NCBI GenBank assembly: GCA_947455215.1
Contig: CANGNA010000014.1
Span: 1-64,000, forward strand
Source of the DNA: Chitinophagaceae bacterium
GTDB lineage: Bacteria; Bacteroidota; Bacteroidia; Chitinophagales; Chitinophagaceae
Length of the DNA: 64,000 nucleotides
Direction of reading: 5' to 3'
Shown here: piece after piece, positions 50,675 to 59,083 of the stretch
How the letters are laid out: each line of letters opens with the position of its first letter
Position numbering within the stretch: the stretch's first letter is position 1
Translations under genes and position numbers: made by a program
The notes under the pieces: generated by a model
What the model was told of the DNA's origin: nothing
What the model saw: only the letters and a program-made list of their open reading frames with translations
The model's database searches: none

Positions 50675-52123
50675 ATGCCCCCATTTCTCTTATACCTGCT
50701 GCGGTCAATTGCTATGTCGGGCCTGTTATATAGCTATTATCACATCAGCCTGCGCAATACCCGTATGCATATGTTCAACAGGGCGTACCTCCTGTTCATC
50801 GTATTAGCCGGAATGCTGCTGCCATTGCTCCACATCAGCTGGTACGTGGCTCCTGCACAGCAAGCTACTCAACTGGTGCACGCATTGAACATCGTTAACA
50901 CCGGCACCGACGAACCGCTACAGGCTATAGCGGCAACACATTCGTTCAACTGGATCAACCTGCTACTGCCTCTGTACTTTGCTATTGGCCTGTTGATACT
51001 TATACCCTCCATCAGAAAAATCCAACAGTTATACCGGATAAAAAGGCATGCACCAACCGCTTTCGAGAACGGCATACTGATCGTTACCACCACCATCCAA
51101 CAAGCGCCTTTCTCTTTTCTAAATAACCTGTTCTGGAACAACGTCATCGACCGCCACTCACCCGAAGGGCAACGCATCATGGCGCATGAGCTTACCCACA
51201 TCCGCCAACGGCATTCTATCGACAGGTTGATCATAGAGCTGGTTACAGCCCTGTTTTGGATAAACCCCATCATGTGGCTCGTGCGTAAAGAATTGGCGCT
51301 GGTGCACGAGTTCCTGGCCGATGAGGCCGCAATACCTGATAATGACACCGGTGCGTTTGCAGCCATGCTGTTGCGCGCGCATCTTGGCAACAAATACCCG
51401 GGCATTATACAACCATTTTTTTATTCACCAGTAAAAAGAAGACTACTTATGTTACACAAAACCAACACCTCATTCAGGCTTATGCGTATGCTGGCCGTGC
51501 TGCCTTTGGCCGCTGCAACAACCTTGTTATTTTCATTCTCTCCTAAAGAAAAGGTACACCCTATCGCTACCAAAATAACCATCATAGTAGATGCCGGACA
51601 CGGCGGGCAGGATGCCGGCGGCGTCAATACCAACGGACAGCAGGAAAAGGAACTCACCTTACTCATGGCTAAAGAGTTGGTAAGGCTGGCACCAGAATAT
51701 AACATCACCGCTATCCCTACACGCAGCGGAGACGACTACCCCAGCCTGGGCGAACGGGCAGGTCTTGCAGCTTCGGCGCACGCTTCCATGTTCTTATCCC
51801 TGCACATGAGCAAGAACGAACCTGCCGAAACCGCACACAAGGGCTACGAATTATACGTATCTGAGAAAAGCCCGTTTTATGCCAATAGCCGCATCCTGGC
51901 ATCTGCCATTATGCAGCAGCTTGATGCCGGCAAGACCACGATAAAACAAAAAGGACTGACAGTATTAAAGACCAACACAGTGCCGGGCGTATTGCTGGAA
52001 TGTGGCGTTATAGATAATGCAGCAGATGTGGCCACCATTACAGACCCTGCCGAAAGAGAAAAAATATGCAGGAAAATACTGTCAGGCATCGTCACGTTCC
52101 GGGATGTTAAGGATAAGAAGTAG
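50675..52123 (+). CDS. BlaR1-type M56 protease fused to N-acetylmuramoyl-L-alanine amidase
   Basis: A 482-residue fusion. Residues 1-290 are an M56 membrane metallopeptidase: helices at about 7-25, 36-56 and 92-112, the zinc motif HELTH at 171-175, EFLADEAA at 212-219 and a last helix at about 272-290. Residues 300-482 are an Amidase_3 domain: IVDAGHGGQDAGG with His309, a Glu at 324 or 326 (QQEKELTLL), SLHMS with His377, and VLLECG with Glu442, i.e. the zinc ligands and catalytic Glu. In BlaR1 the extracytoplasmic part binds beta-lactam; here it would cleave peptidoglycan crosslink stems. The blaI gene is directly upstream. Confidence 0.9.
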   Translation: MPPFLLYLLRSIAMSGLLYSYYHISLRNTRMHMFNRAYLLFIVLAGMLLPLLHISWYVAPAQQATQLVHALNIVNTGTDEPLQAIAATHSFNWINLLLPLYFAIGLLILIPSIRKIQQLYRIKRHAPTAFENGILIVTTTIQQAPFSFLNNLFWNNVIDRHSPEGQRIMAHELTHIRQRHSIDRLIIELVTALFWINPIMWLVRKELALVHEFLADEAAIPDNDTGAFAAMLLRAHLGNKYPGIIQPFFYSPVKRRLLMLHKTNTSFRLMRMLAVLPLAAATTLLFSFSPKEKVHPIATKITIIVDAGHGGQDAGGVNTNGQQEKELTLLMAKELVRLAPEYNITAIPTRSGDDYPSLGERAGLAASAHASMFLSLHMSKNEPAETAHKGYELYVSEKSPFYANSRILASAIMQQLDAGKTTIKQKGLTVLKTNTVPGVLLECGVIDNAADVATITDPAEREKICRKILSGIVTFRDVKDKK

Positions 52124-52171
52124 ATTTTAACAACACCTAAATCCTTATTTATCTATTTTCATACCCTGATC

Positions 52172-53557
52172 ATGAACCTGAAAAACGTAAAGTGGCGTTT
52201 CCGCTACGCCATGCAGTATTTCCCGCTTACGTTCAATACTATACTTTGGGCCGCCCTGCTTTGGGGCGGCTACAAGCTGTTATACAAGCCCGTGCCCAAG
52301 GGCGAAGCCCCTTCGTCATTCATGCCTTTTATCATCCTCATGGGCAAGATGGTGTTCTGGGTGCTGGGCAGCCTGGTAGCACTGTCCATTTTATCTACCA
52401 TTGCCTGCTGGGTATACTACCTCATCATCAGGAAGAATAAGAATAGTGTCTTGCGGGTCGAGTTCAATACCGAGGCACGCCGTGGGCGCAAGAACAAACT
52501 GTTCCTTAATGCCAGCTTGCCCCACGCCTTCCGTCCCTTCCTGGGCTTTGTAAAGGGCAGCCTTATTTACGACAACAACCTGATGACCGACCGCTTCAGC
52601 CTGCTATCCAACCAGCTAAAGGAACGCAGCATCTGGAGGCTGGCCATCACAGGCCGCAGTCGCGTTATGCTGCCCGATATTAAAGAGTACCAACTGAAGG
52701 GAGGCTTCGTTTTCTTCCAGGATATGCTACACATCTTTTCCCTGGCTGTGGCGCAGCCGGTAAGCGGGCACTTTTACCAGCCCCCTGTATTGCAGGAAGA
52801 ACAAGACCCCGAGGTGGCCCCAAAGAAAACAGAAACATTGGATGTGCGCATAGAGCAAATGCGCCGCGTGGAGGGTGAATACCTGAACTATAAAGACTTT
52901 GAGGCCGGCGATGATATCCGCCGTATCATATGGAAGGTATATGCCAAGAACCGGGAACTGGTCATCCGTGTGCCGGAAATGTTCGAGCCATTCGCATCGC
53001 ATCTTTATTACTATGCGTCCTTTCATGCCGGGGTAAAGGATAGCTGGGTAAATAGCGAGTATGCTAAAGAGATGCTCAACTACTTTAAGAACGATGTGTG
53101 GACCATCTACGACGCCCTGTCTAAAAAGGAATGGAAGATGTCGTTCATATCCGACCAGGAGCTAAAAGTACCCTCCGGCGGCGATGAAGCCGAGACCACC
53201 GCACGCGTCATCAGCAACAGCAAGTGGCACAGGGATAAGGAGCTGCACCAATACTTCAGCCCTAAGAATGGCACTGTGCTGTGCGTTTCCAGCTTTACAG
53301 AACCTGCAGCACTACAGCAAATACTGGAGCGTTGCGATGCCGGCACCATAGTATATTTCGCAAAGCTATCGAGGGCCTTCAGGCACTTTGCTGCGCTCAA
53401 CTTGCTTAGTCGCATCATCATTCGCCCGCCGCAAGACAGGCTGCACAAGCTGCGCACCCGCTGGCTGTTCTCCCCCATGCGCATACAAGTAGCCCGCCGC
53501 GAAAAAGAACTGGAAAACATCCTCCGCAAAAGCCCCGTCACCTGGGGCGAGTTGTAA
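52172..53557 (+). CDS. DUF58 domain protein, membrane-anchored
   Basis: A 461-residue protein with two N-terminal membrane segments (YFPLTFNTILWAALLWGGYKL and VFWVLGSLVALSILSTIACWVYYL) and a DUF58 core at about residues 230-280: EYLNYKDFEAGDDIRRIIWKVYAKNRELVIRVPE. The C-terminal part resembles a VWA-like fold without a clear metal motif. It is longer than, and only distantly like, the DUF58 protein at 31.2-32.1 kb. It follows the BlaR1-amidase gene by 48 bp on the same strand. This could place it under the same regulation, but the gap may also hold its own promoter. Confidence 0.85.
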   Translation: MNLKNVKWRFRYAMQYFPLTFNTILWAALLWGGYKLLYKPVPKGEAPSSFMPFIILMGKMVFWVLGSLVALSILSTIACWVYYLIIRKNKNSVLRVEFNTEARRGRKNKLFLNASLPHAFRPFLGFVKGSLIYDNNLMTDRFSLLSNQLKERSIWRLAITGRSRVMLPDIKEYQLKGGFVFFQDMLHIFSLAVAQPVSGHFYQPPVLQEEQDPEVAPKKTETLDVRIEQMRRVEGEYLNYKDFEAGDDIRRIIWKVYAKNRELVIRVPEMFEPFASHLYYYASFHAGVKDSWVNSEYAKEMLNYFKNDVWTIYDALSKKEWKMSFISDQELKVPSGGDEAETTARVISNSKWHRDKELHQYFSPKNGTVLCVSSFTEPAALQQILERCDAGTIVYFAKLSRAFRHFAALNLLSRIIIRPPQDRLHKLRTRWLFSPMRIQVARREKELENILRKSPVTWGEL

Positions 53558-53581
53558 CATGCGGTACTACTATTGAAAAAA

Positions 53582-53611
53582 CGCCGCTGTCCTGTCTTCA
53601 GACTGACAGCC
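53582..53611 (+). repeat. Dispersed 30-bp hairpin repeat, copy 2
   Basis: Identical over 30 bases to 1962-1991 and followed within 9 bp by CGTATTCGTTTT, which also follows copy 1. Confidence 0.8.
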
Positions 53612-53754
53612 ACATCTGGGCGTATTCGTTTTGTATCAAAAAACATGGGTCTCTGCGAGGAACAGTCTTCCCCGAACGCTTTCGGGAAAGCAGTCTTGCA
53701 CCTATGCGTATTTGCTTCGGAAACTCTACTCCGCTAAGCTCACCCACAAAAAAG

Positions 53755-53775
53755 GGTGCCGCTCAACGCGGCACC
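53755..53775 (-). terminator. Intrinsic terminator of the giant T9SS gene
   Basis: GGTGCCGC pairs with GCGGCACC around a 5-nt loop, with a T run on the minus strand (A run at 53747-53753). It lies 150 bp after the stop codon; the heptad array fills the space between. Confidence 0.85.
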
Positions 53776-53790
53776 AATAAAATATACACC

Positions 53791-53916
53791 TTGAAATTTG
53801 ACTCTTGGTTCTTGGAATTTGAACCTTGGAATTTGGTTCTTGGTTCTTGGACCTTGAACCTTGGTTCTTGGACCTTGGCTCTTGACTCTTGGCTCTTGGA
53901 CTTTGGCACTTGGTTC
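53791..53916 (-). repeat. 18-unit degenerate heptad array (TTGRNNY) in the 3' untranslated region
   Basis: Eighteen consecutive heptads in perfect register from 53791 to 53916. Every unit begins TTG, the fourth base is G or A, and the last three vary (for example TTGGTTC, TTGACTC, TTGGAAT, TTGAACC). It ends 8 bp from the T9SS stop codon (53925-53927) and lies wholly between stop codon and terminator, so it is transcribed on the minus strand as RNNYCAA units. Confidence 0.95.
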
Positions 53917-53924
53917 TTATGAAC

Positions 53925-56900
53925 TTAACGCTGAACCGTAAAATGCAGCGTCTTGCTTTCTGTACCATTGCGTATGGTCAGCAGGTAAGTACCATTAGCC
54001 AGCGTACCATCCAGCTGCAGCTCGTGGCTCACTACCCCATTGGCCACCTCAGCATTGCTCATATAAATAGCCTTGCCCAGCATGTCAGTAACCTGTACAC
54101 CTATAGTACCATTCACCACACCCGCTACATTACCGGTTACGCGGAAGGTACCATTGTTAGGATTAGGCACCAGCAGCACATTGCGGCCCTGGGTAAGATC
54201 ATACACGCCTACGTTGTTACCAACTGTGATGTTCAGATAGCTGAATACGCTCACACCGCTGCACTGGTCGGTATTGGTAACCGCACAGCTTACAGAGTCG
54301 CCGCTATGCAGGAAGTTGGCAATAAATACGCTGCTGGTAGCGCCCGGCTGTGGCACGTTATTAATGAACCACTGGTATGCAGGCGCTATACCACCACCGC
54401 TGGTTATTGTGCAGGTAAAGGTATCGTTAACACCTGCAGGCACTATATAACCAGGCTGTGCGGTGATAACACCTACCGGCTGTGTAATAGGCAGCACGGT
54501 GAGCGACATATTAGCACTTGCCGAAGCAATAGTAACACAAGGGAAGTTGCTGATCATGGTCACCTGCACCAGGTCGCCATTGGCAGGCGCATAAGTGTAG
54601 GTAGGGCCAACACCCGCAGGCAAGCCATTAACTGTCCACTGGTAGGTAGGCGCTGTACCACCGCCGTACATGGTAGTACTCAGAATATCAGGATAGCCAT
54701 CGCACGTTACAGGGCCCATGGCCGATGATATGTTCACCACCGGTGTTATCAGCGGGCTTACCGTCAGCACTTTGGTAGTGGTAGCGGTATTGGCTGTGCG
54801 GCATGGCGCATTGCTGGTCATGATACAGTTGATCACATCACCGTTCGTCGGACTATAAGTATACGTAGGACTAACACCTGAAGGCACACCATTCACGGCC
54901 CACTGGTAGCTCGGTGTTATACCACCGCCAATCGGCGTTGGGGTCAGCGTGGTCAGCATAGTGTTACAAACTGTATCGCCCATACCTGTCGATATAGTTA
55001 CAGCAGGGGTCACAATAGGATTCACATGCATATCCAGCCATGCGCTCGATGTATCGGGCACTGCACAGGCGTAGCTGCTCAGTATCCATACACGTACCCT
55101 GTCGCCATCTGCGGGAGTGTAAGTATAAGAAGACGCTCCTGAAAGAATTACATTATTCACACTCCATACATACAGTGGCGATGTACCACCGCCAACGATG
55201 GTTGGCACATATGTAACAGGTGTGCCTGCACAAACTGTAGTGCCTGCGCTTGGTGTCAGGGAAACAGACGGCGGCGCTATTGGGCTTACCGTCATGAATT
55301 TGCTGGTAAGACAACCATTGGTACCCGTAGTATACGTAACAGTAGCAGCACCTACAGCCAGGCCATATGCCGTGCCCGACGTAGTTACAGATACAATAGA
55401 TGGATTGCTGCTGCTCCATGTACCACCCGATACGGTGTTACTCAACGATGTTGAAGAGCCGATGCACACAAAGTCGCTGCCATCTATAGGTGCAGGTATT
55501 GTGTTCACGGTAACTTCTACACTCCTGCGGCAGCCGGTTGTCAATGTGTATGTTATTGGCGCAGTACCACCCACTATACCGTACACAGCACCTGTAGAAG
55601 CTACTGTTGCTATAGCTGTAGCACCACTTACCCACGTACCACCCGGAGTGCTGGAAAGTGTAGTTACTGCCAACTGGCAAACAGTTAACGGGCCGGCTAT
55701 AGGTGTTGGCAGCGGGTTCACGGTAACTACCTGCGTAGCAGAGCAACCATTACTACCCGTGTAAGACACTGTAGCATTACCTGCCACCAGGCCGGTAACC
55801 ACACCCGCCATAGATACTGTAGCTATACCGCCTGTACTCACGCTCCAGGTACCCGGAGTGGTAGCATCAGCAAGCACTGTCGATCCGCCTGCCTCGCATA
55901 CGGCCGCAGTACCTGTTATTGCTGCAGGTAAAGGCAGTACGGTAACACTTCTTGATACGTAACAGCCTGTAGCTATTACGGTATAGGTAATGGGCACAGT
56001 ACCTGCGGCAACACCGTATACGGCACCGCTTGCTACATCAGTAGTAGCTATCGACATATCGCCGCTAGACCATTGTCCACCCGGCGTACCATCTGTAAGG
56101 GTGATAACCGAACCGGCTGCACAAACGGTTGTTGTAGCACCGCTTATAGCCACAGGCAGCGCGTTAACGGTAATTGGTGTAGTTATAGAACAGCCGGTTC
56201 CGGTAGCAGTATAAGTAACGGTAATACTACCCGCAGCCACGCCCGTAACCAGGCCAGCCGACGTAACAGTGGCTATTGACGACGGACCCGCCGTACTGAA
56301 CGTGCCCGGTGTAGTAGCATCGGTCAATGTTATGGTAGCACCAGCAGCACATACCGATGTAGCGCCGCCAATAGGTGCCGGTAATGGGTTAACTGTAATA
56401 GTGCGTTGTGCAGTACAACCTACAGATGTAGCATAAGTGATCACTGCATTACCTGCAGCCACACCACCAACAGTACCTGTAGTACCAGCACCGCTCACTG
56501 TTGCTGTGCCGGTAGCACCGCTTGTCCAGGTACCGCCGCTTGTTACATGCGCTAATGATATGGTACTACCCGGGCACACAGTGCCGGGGCCTGTAATAGC
56601 CGCCAGCGGCGGGTTGACCGTAACCGCTGCAGTTACAAAACAACCCGACGGTAATGTATACGTAATATTAACTGTGCCTGCTGCCACACCATACACAGCA
56701 CCTGTGCTGGCATTTACCGTAGCAAGCGTTGGGTTACCACTGCTCCACGTACCGCCCGTCACTGTATTGGTAAGCGTAGTAACACCGCCACCATAGCAAA
56801 CAATAAGCGAGCCACCTATGGGGGCTGCATTCACTGTATTTACTATTGCGGTATCCTTGCAACCTGTTGATGTAGCGGTGAACGTGATTATTGACGAGCC

Positions 56901-58910
56901 TATGCTTACACCGGTAACAACACCTGCAGAAGTAACAGTAGCTACAGATGTGGTGCCACTCACCCAGGTACCGGCACCTGCAGGATCTGTAAGCGATATC
57001 GTATTGCCGATACATATGTTAGAGGGACCGCTGATTGCCGGGCCGGGGTTAACCGTTACCACCTGGAACGCACCGCAACCGGTAACGTTGTAGTAAATGG
57101 TATCAACACCAACTGACAAACCTGTAACCAACCCGCTTGTGGCATTCACGCTGGCTACTGTTGTATTCGATGCACTCCAGGTACCACTTGGTGTAGTGTT
57201 GCCCAGGCTGATAGTACCGCCCCAGCATACTGAAGATGGACCTGTGATAGCTGATAGTCCGGTATTGATAGTAACTATACCTGTATCGTATGAGTTGCAG
57301 GCAGTACTGCCGGTAGACGTTGCTATGTAATTAACTGTTGTAAGCGAAGAGACTGTAGTAGGATGCACATAAACGGTAGTAGCAGGTGTACCCGCAACAT
57401 ACGGTGTTGTGAATGCCGGATCCGTAAAGAGGTAAGTTGACGGACTCCATGTAGGGGCGGTGCCGGCTGTTGGCGTACCTGTGATACTTACATTATCAAT
57501 AGCCCAGAAATACCCATATACTGTGTTATAATAAAAACGGAGCTTGCAATTCGCACTGCCCAGGTAAGGTGTAAGAGAAAATGTTGCAGTAGCAAACGCG
57601 GCCGGAGCACCTACGGTAGCTCCGCCTGAGAAATAGTTATTAAGTACGGTCCAAGTAGTGCCACCGTCTGTAGATATCTCCACGTTAGCATTCACATCTC
57701 CCAGCGTCCATATCCTGTAATAATGCTCGAATGTGAGCGTAGCCGCAGAATAACCAACAAGAGAGAACGTTGGTGATATCAGCCTGGTACTGGTTGTTGC
57801 ACCACTACCACCGGCATCGGCATTGGTCATCATGAATGTGGAAGCATCAGTGCTACTGAAAGGACCAAAAATAGAATACGTGTATGGGCTTATCTGCTGC
57901 TGCCATGGGCCCAGCGCGCTGGTTGAGGTCGTGCCTGTATTATCTACCGTCCAGGGCGCTACAGACGAATTGAAGTTCTGGGTAAGAATAGTACCAGGTG
58001 TTGGCGGCACTGTGGCCACCAGCGACAGGCTGCCACCATTACATATTGATGCAGAAGCTGGTGTTACTGTTGGTACAGGCGCCGCTGCCAATAGCGCTAC
58101 GTTGGTAGTAAGCGTAGTGGTACACGTACCATTGGAAGCTGTAAATGTATAGGTACCAGCAGTTGTGATACCAGGTGCCGTTGGTGATAATGATGCAGAT
58201 GTAAATCCACCAGGACCGGTCCATGAATAAGTAGGTGCGGTAGTAGCACCTACCAGGGAAACAGGCGCACCCGGACAGAATGGACCACTATTAGATGCAG
58301 AAGCAGTAAATGGACATGGGCTAATGATATTAGCGCGATAATCGACCACATCTCCGCTCCAGTAATTGGGATTCGTAGCCAGGTATTGTATCAGACAGGG
58401 ATCAAGATGTACCGGTGCTACACCAAGAGTTGTTGATATCTGCTCCCATACACCACGTATGCGCATGGTATGTATACCTGTATTAGCGCCTGCCGGTATT
58501 GTAATATTGAAATTAGTTGGGCTAACTGTGGTACCTGTGGTAAAACCACTTACCGGGGTTACTTCCTCGGTTATTGAAAACACCCCATCATCATTAAAAT
58601 CTATCCACATCTGTAACTCCTGGTAGGAAGATACGGTACCCCAACCAGCGGATGCCGCATATACCCCGCCCTGCAAAAAATTCACAGCAGCCATTGAAGT
58701 GCGGTCAAGATAACCTGTGGTAGTACTGGCAGCTGCCGTCATACCTGCATCAGTTATTGTTGAACCACTGTAACCAGTAATATTCAACGTATTAACCCCA
58801 TAGCCAACTGACGCAACACTAAACCAGGAGGCCGATGTAGGGTAACATACAGCAGATGCATTAAATGCCGCAAATAACCCTACCAGAGTTGCAATGGATA
58901 GTTTTTTCAT
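53925..58910 (-). CDS. Giant T9SS surface protein with Ig-like repeats (1661 aa)
   Basis: An exported protein (signal SIATLVGLFAAFNASA) of 1661 residues. Order of parts: a GEVED-type domain (about 20-200, with MWIDFNDDGVFSITEEV), an Ig-like domain (about 205-275), a choice-of-anchor/MAM-like domain (about 310-485), nine BIG2-like units of about 70 residues, each starting near VC-x-G and holding a second Cys in a GC motif, then four PKD-like units of about 90 residues (for example APTYQWTVNGLPAGVGPTYTY), and a C-terminal type A sorting domain ending LANGTYLLTIRNGTESKTLHFTVQR-like. It is probably a cell-surface adhesin delivered by T9SS. It is paralogous to the next gene. Confidence 0.93.
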   Translation of the reverse strand: MKKLSIATLVGLFAAFNASAVCYPTSASWFSVASVGYGVNTLNITGYSGSTITDAGMTAAASTTTGYLDRTSMAAVNFLQGGVYAASAGWGTVSSYQELQMWIDFNDDGVFSITEEVTPVSGFTTGTTVSPTNFNITIPAGANTGIHTMRIRGVWEQISTTLGVAPVHLDPCLIQYLATNPNYWSGDVVDYRANIISPCPFTASASNSGPFCPGAPVSLVGATTAPTYSWTGPGGFTSASLSPTAPGITTAGTYTFTASNGTCTTTLTTNVALLAAAPVPTVTPASASICNGGSLSLVATVPPTPGTILTQNFNSSVAPWTVDNTGTTSTSALGPWQQQISPYTYSIFGPFSSTDASTFMMTNADAGGSGATTSTRLISPTFSLVGYSAATLTFEHYYRIWTLGDVNANVEISTDGGTTWTVLNNYFSGGATVGAPAAFATATFSLTPYLGSANCKLRFYYNTVYGYFWAIDNVSITGTPTAGTAPTWSPSTYLFTDPAFTTPYVAGTPATTVYVHPTTVSSLTTVNYIATSTGSTACNSYDTGIVTINTGLSAITGPSSVCWGGTISLGNTTPSGTWSASNTTVASVNATSGLVTGLSVGVDTIYYNVTGCGAFQVVTVNPGPAISGPSNICIGNTISLTDPAGAGTWVSGTTSVATVTSAGVVTGVSIGSSIITFTATSTGCKDTAIVNTVNAAPIGGSLIVCYGGGVTTLTNTVTGGTWSSGNPTLATVNASTGAVYGVAAGTVNITYTLPSGCFVTAAVTVNPPLAAITGPGTVCPGSTISLAHVTSGGTWTSGATGTATVSGAGTTGTVGGVAAGNAVITYATSVGCTAQRTITVNPLPAPIGGATSVCAAGATITLTDATTPGTFSTAGPSSIATVTSAGLVTGVAAGSITVTYTATGTGCSITTPITVNALPVAISGATTTVCAAGSVITLTDGTPGGQWSSGDMSIATTDVASGAVYGVAAGTVPITYTVIATGCYVSRSVTVLPLPAAITGTAAVCEAGGSTVLADATTPGTWSVSTGGIATVSMAGVVTGLVAGNATVSYTGSNGCSATQVVTVNPLPTPIAGPLTVCQLAVTTLSSTPGGTWVSGATAIATVASTGAVYGIVGGTAPITYTLTTGCRRSVEVTVNTIPAPIDGSDFVCIGSSTSLSNTVSGGTWSSSNPSIVSVTTSGTAYGLAVGAATVTYTTGTNGCLTSKFMTVSPIAPPSVSLTPSAGTTVCAGTPVTYVPTIVGGGTSPLYVWSVNNVILSGASSYTYTPADGDRVRVWILSSYACAVPDTSSAWLDMHVNPIVTPAVTISTGMGDTVCNTMLTTLTPTPIGGGITPSYQWAVNGVPSGVSPTYTYSPTNGDVINCIMTSNAPCRTANTATTTKVLTVSPLITPVVNISSAMGPVTCDGYPDILSTTMYGGGTAPTYQWTVNGLPAGVGPTYTYAPANGDLVQVTMISNFPCVTIASASANMSLTVLPITQPVGVITAQPGYIVPAGVNDTFTCTITSGGGIAPAYQWFINNVPQPGATSSVFIANFLHSGDSVSCAVTNTDQCSGVSVFSYLNITVGNNVGVYDLTQGRNVLLVPNPNNGTFRVTGNVAGVVNGTIGVQVTDMLGKAIYMSNAEVANGVVSHELQLDGTLANGTYLLTIRNGTESKTLHFTVQR

Positions 58911-59038
58911 AATTAATCGAAAGTTAATAACGAGTAAATTTAATTAATTACGCACTAAACCCAAATATTTATTGGCGAATTTCCACATCTGTAACGGACT
59001 TATTCACACCTTGGTGTCCATAGCCTATCCGGCAACAA

Positions 59039-59067
59039 AAAAGCGCCTTCTTGTGGAAGACGCTTTT
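59039..59067 (-). terminator. Intrinsic terminator of the second giant T9SS gene
   Basis: AAAAGCGCCTTC and GAAGACGCTTTT pair (one mismatch) around a 5-nt loop, 16 bp after the stop codon in the minus direction, with T residues following. Confidence 0.75.
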
Positions 59068-59083
59068 AAACATATTATACTTT

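Larger units (their letters stand above)
53558..53924. other. Intergenic region with repeats and terminator
   Basis: No gene. It contains copy 2 of the dispersed 30-bp hairpin repeat, a CCCGAA/TTCGGG hairpin (about 53672-53688), the terminator of the giant T9SS gene and an 18-unit heptad array. Confidence 0.7.
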
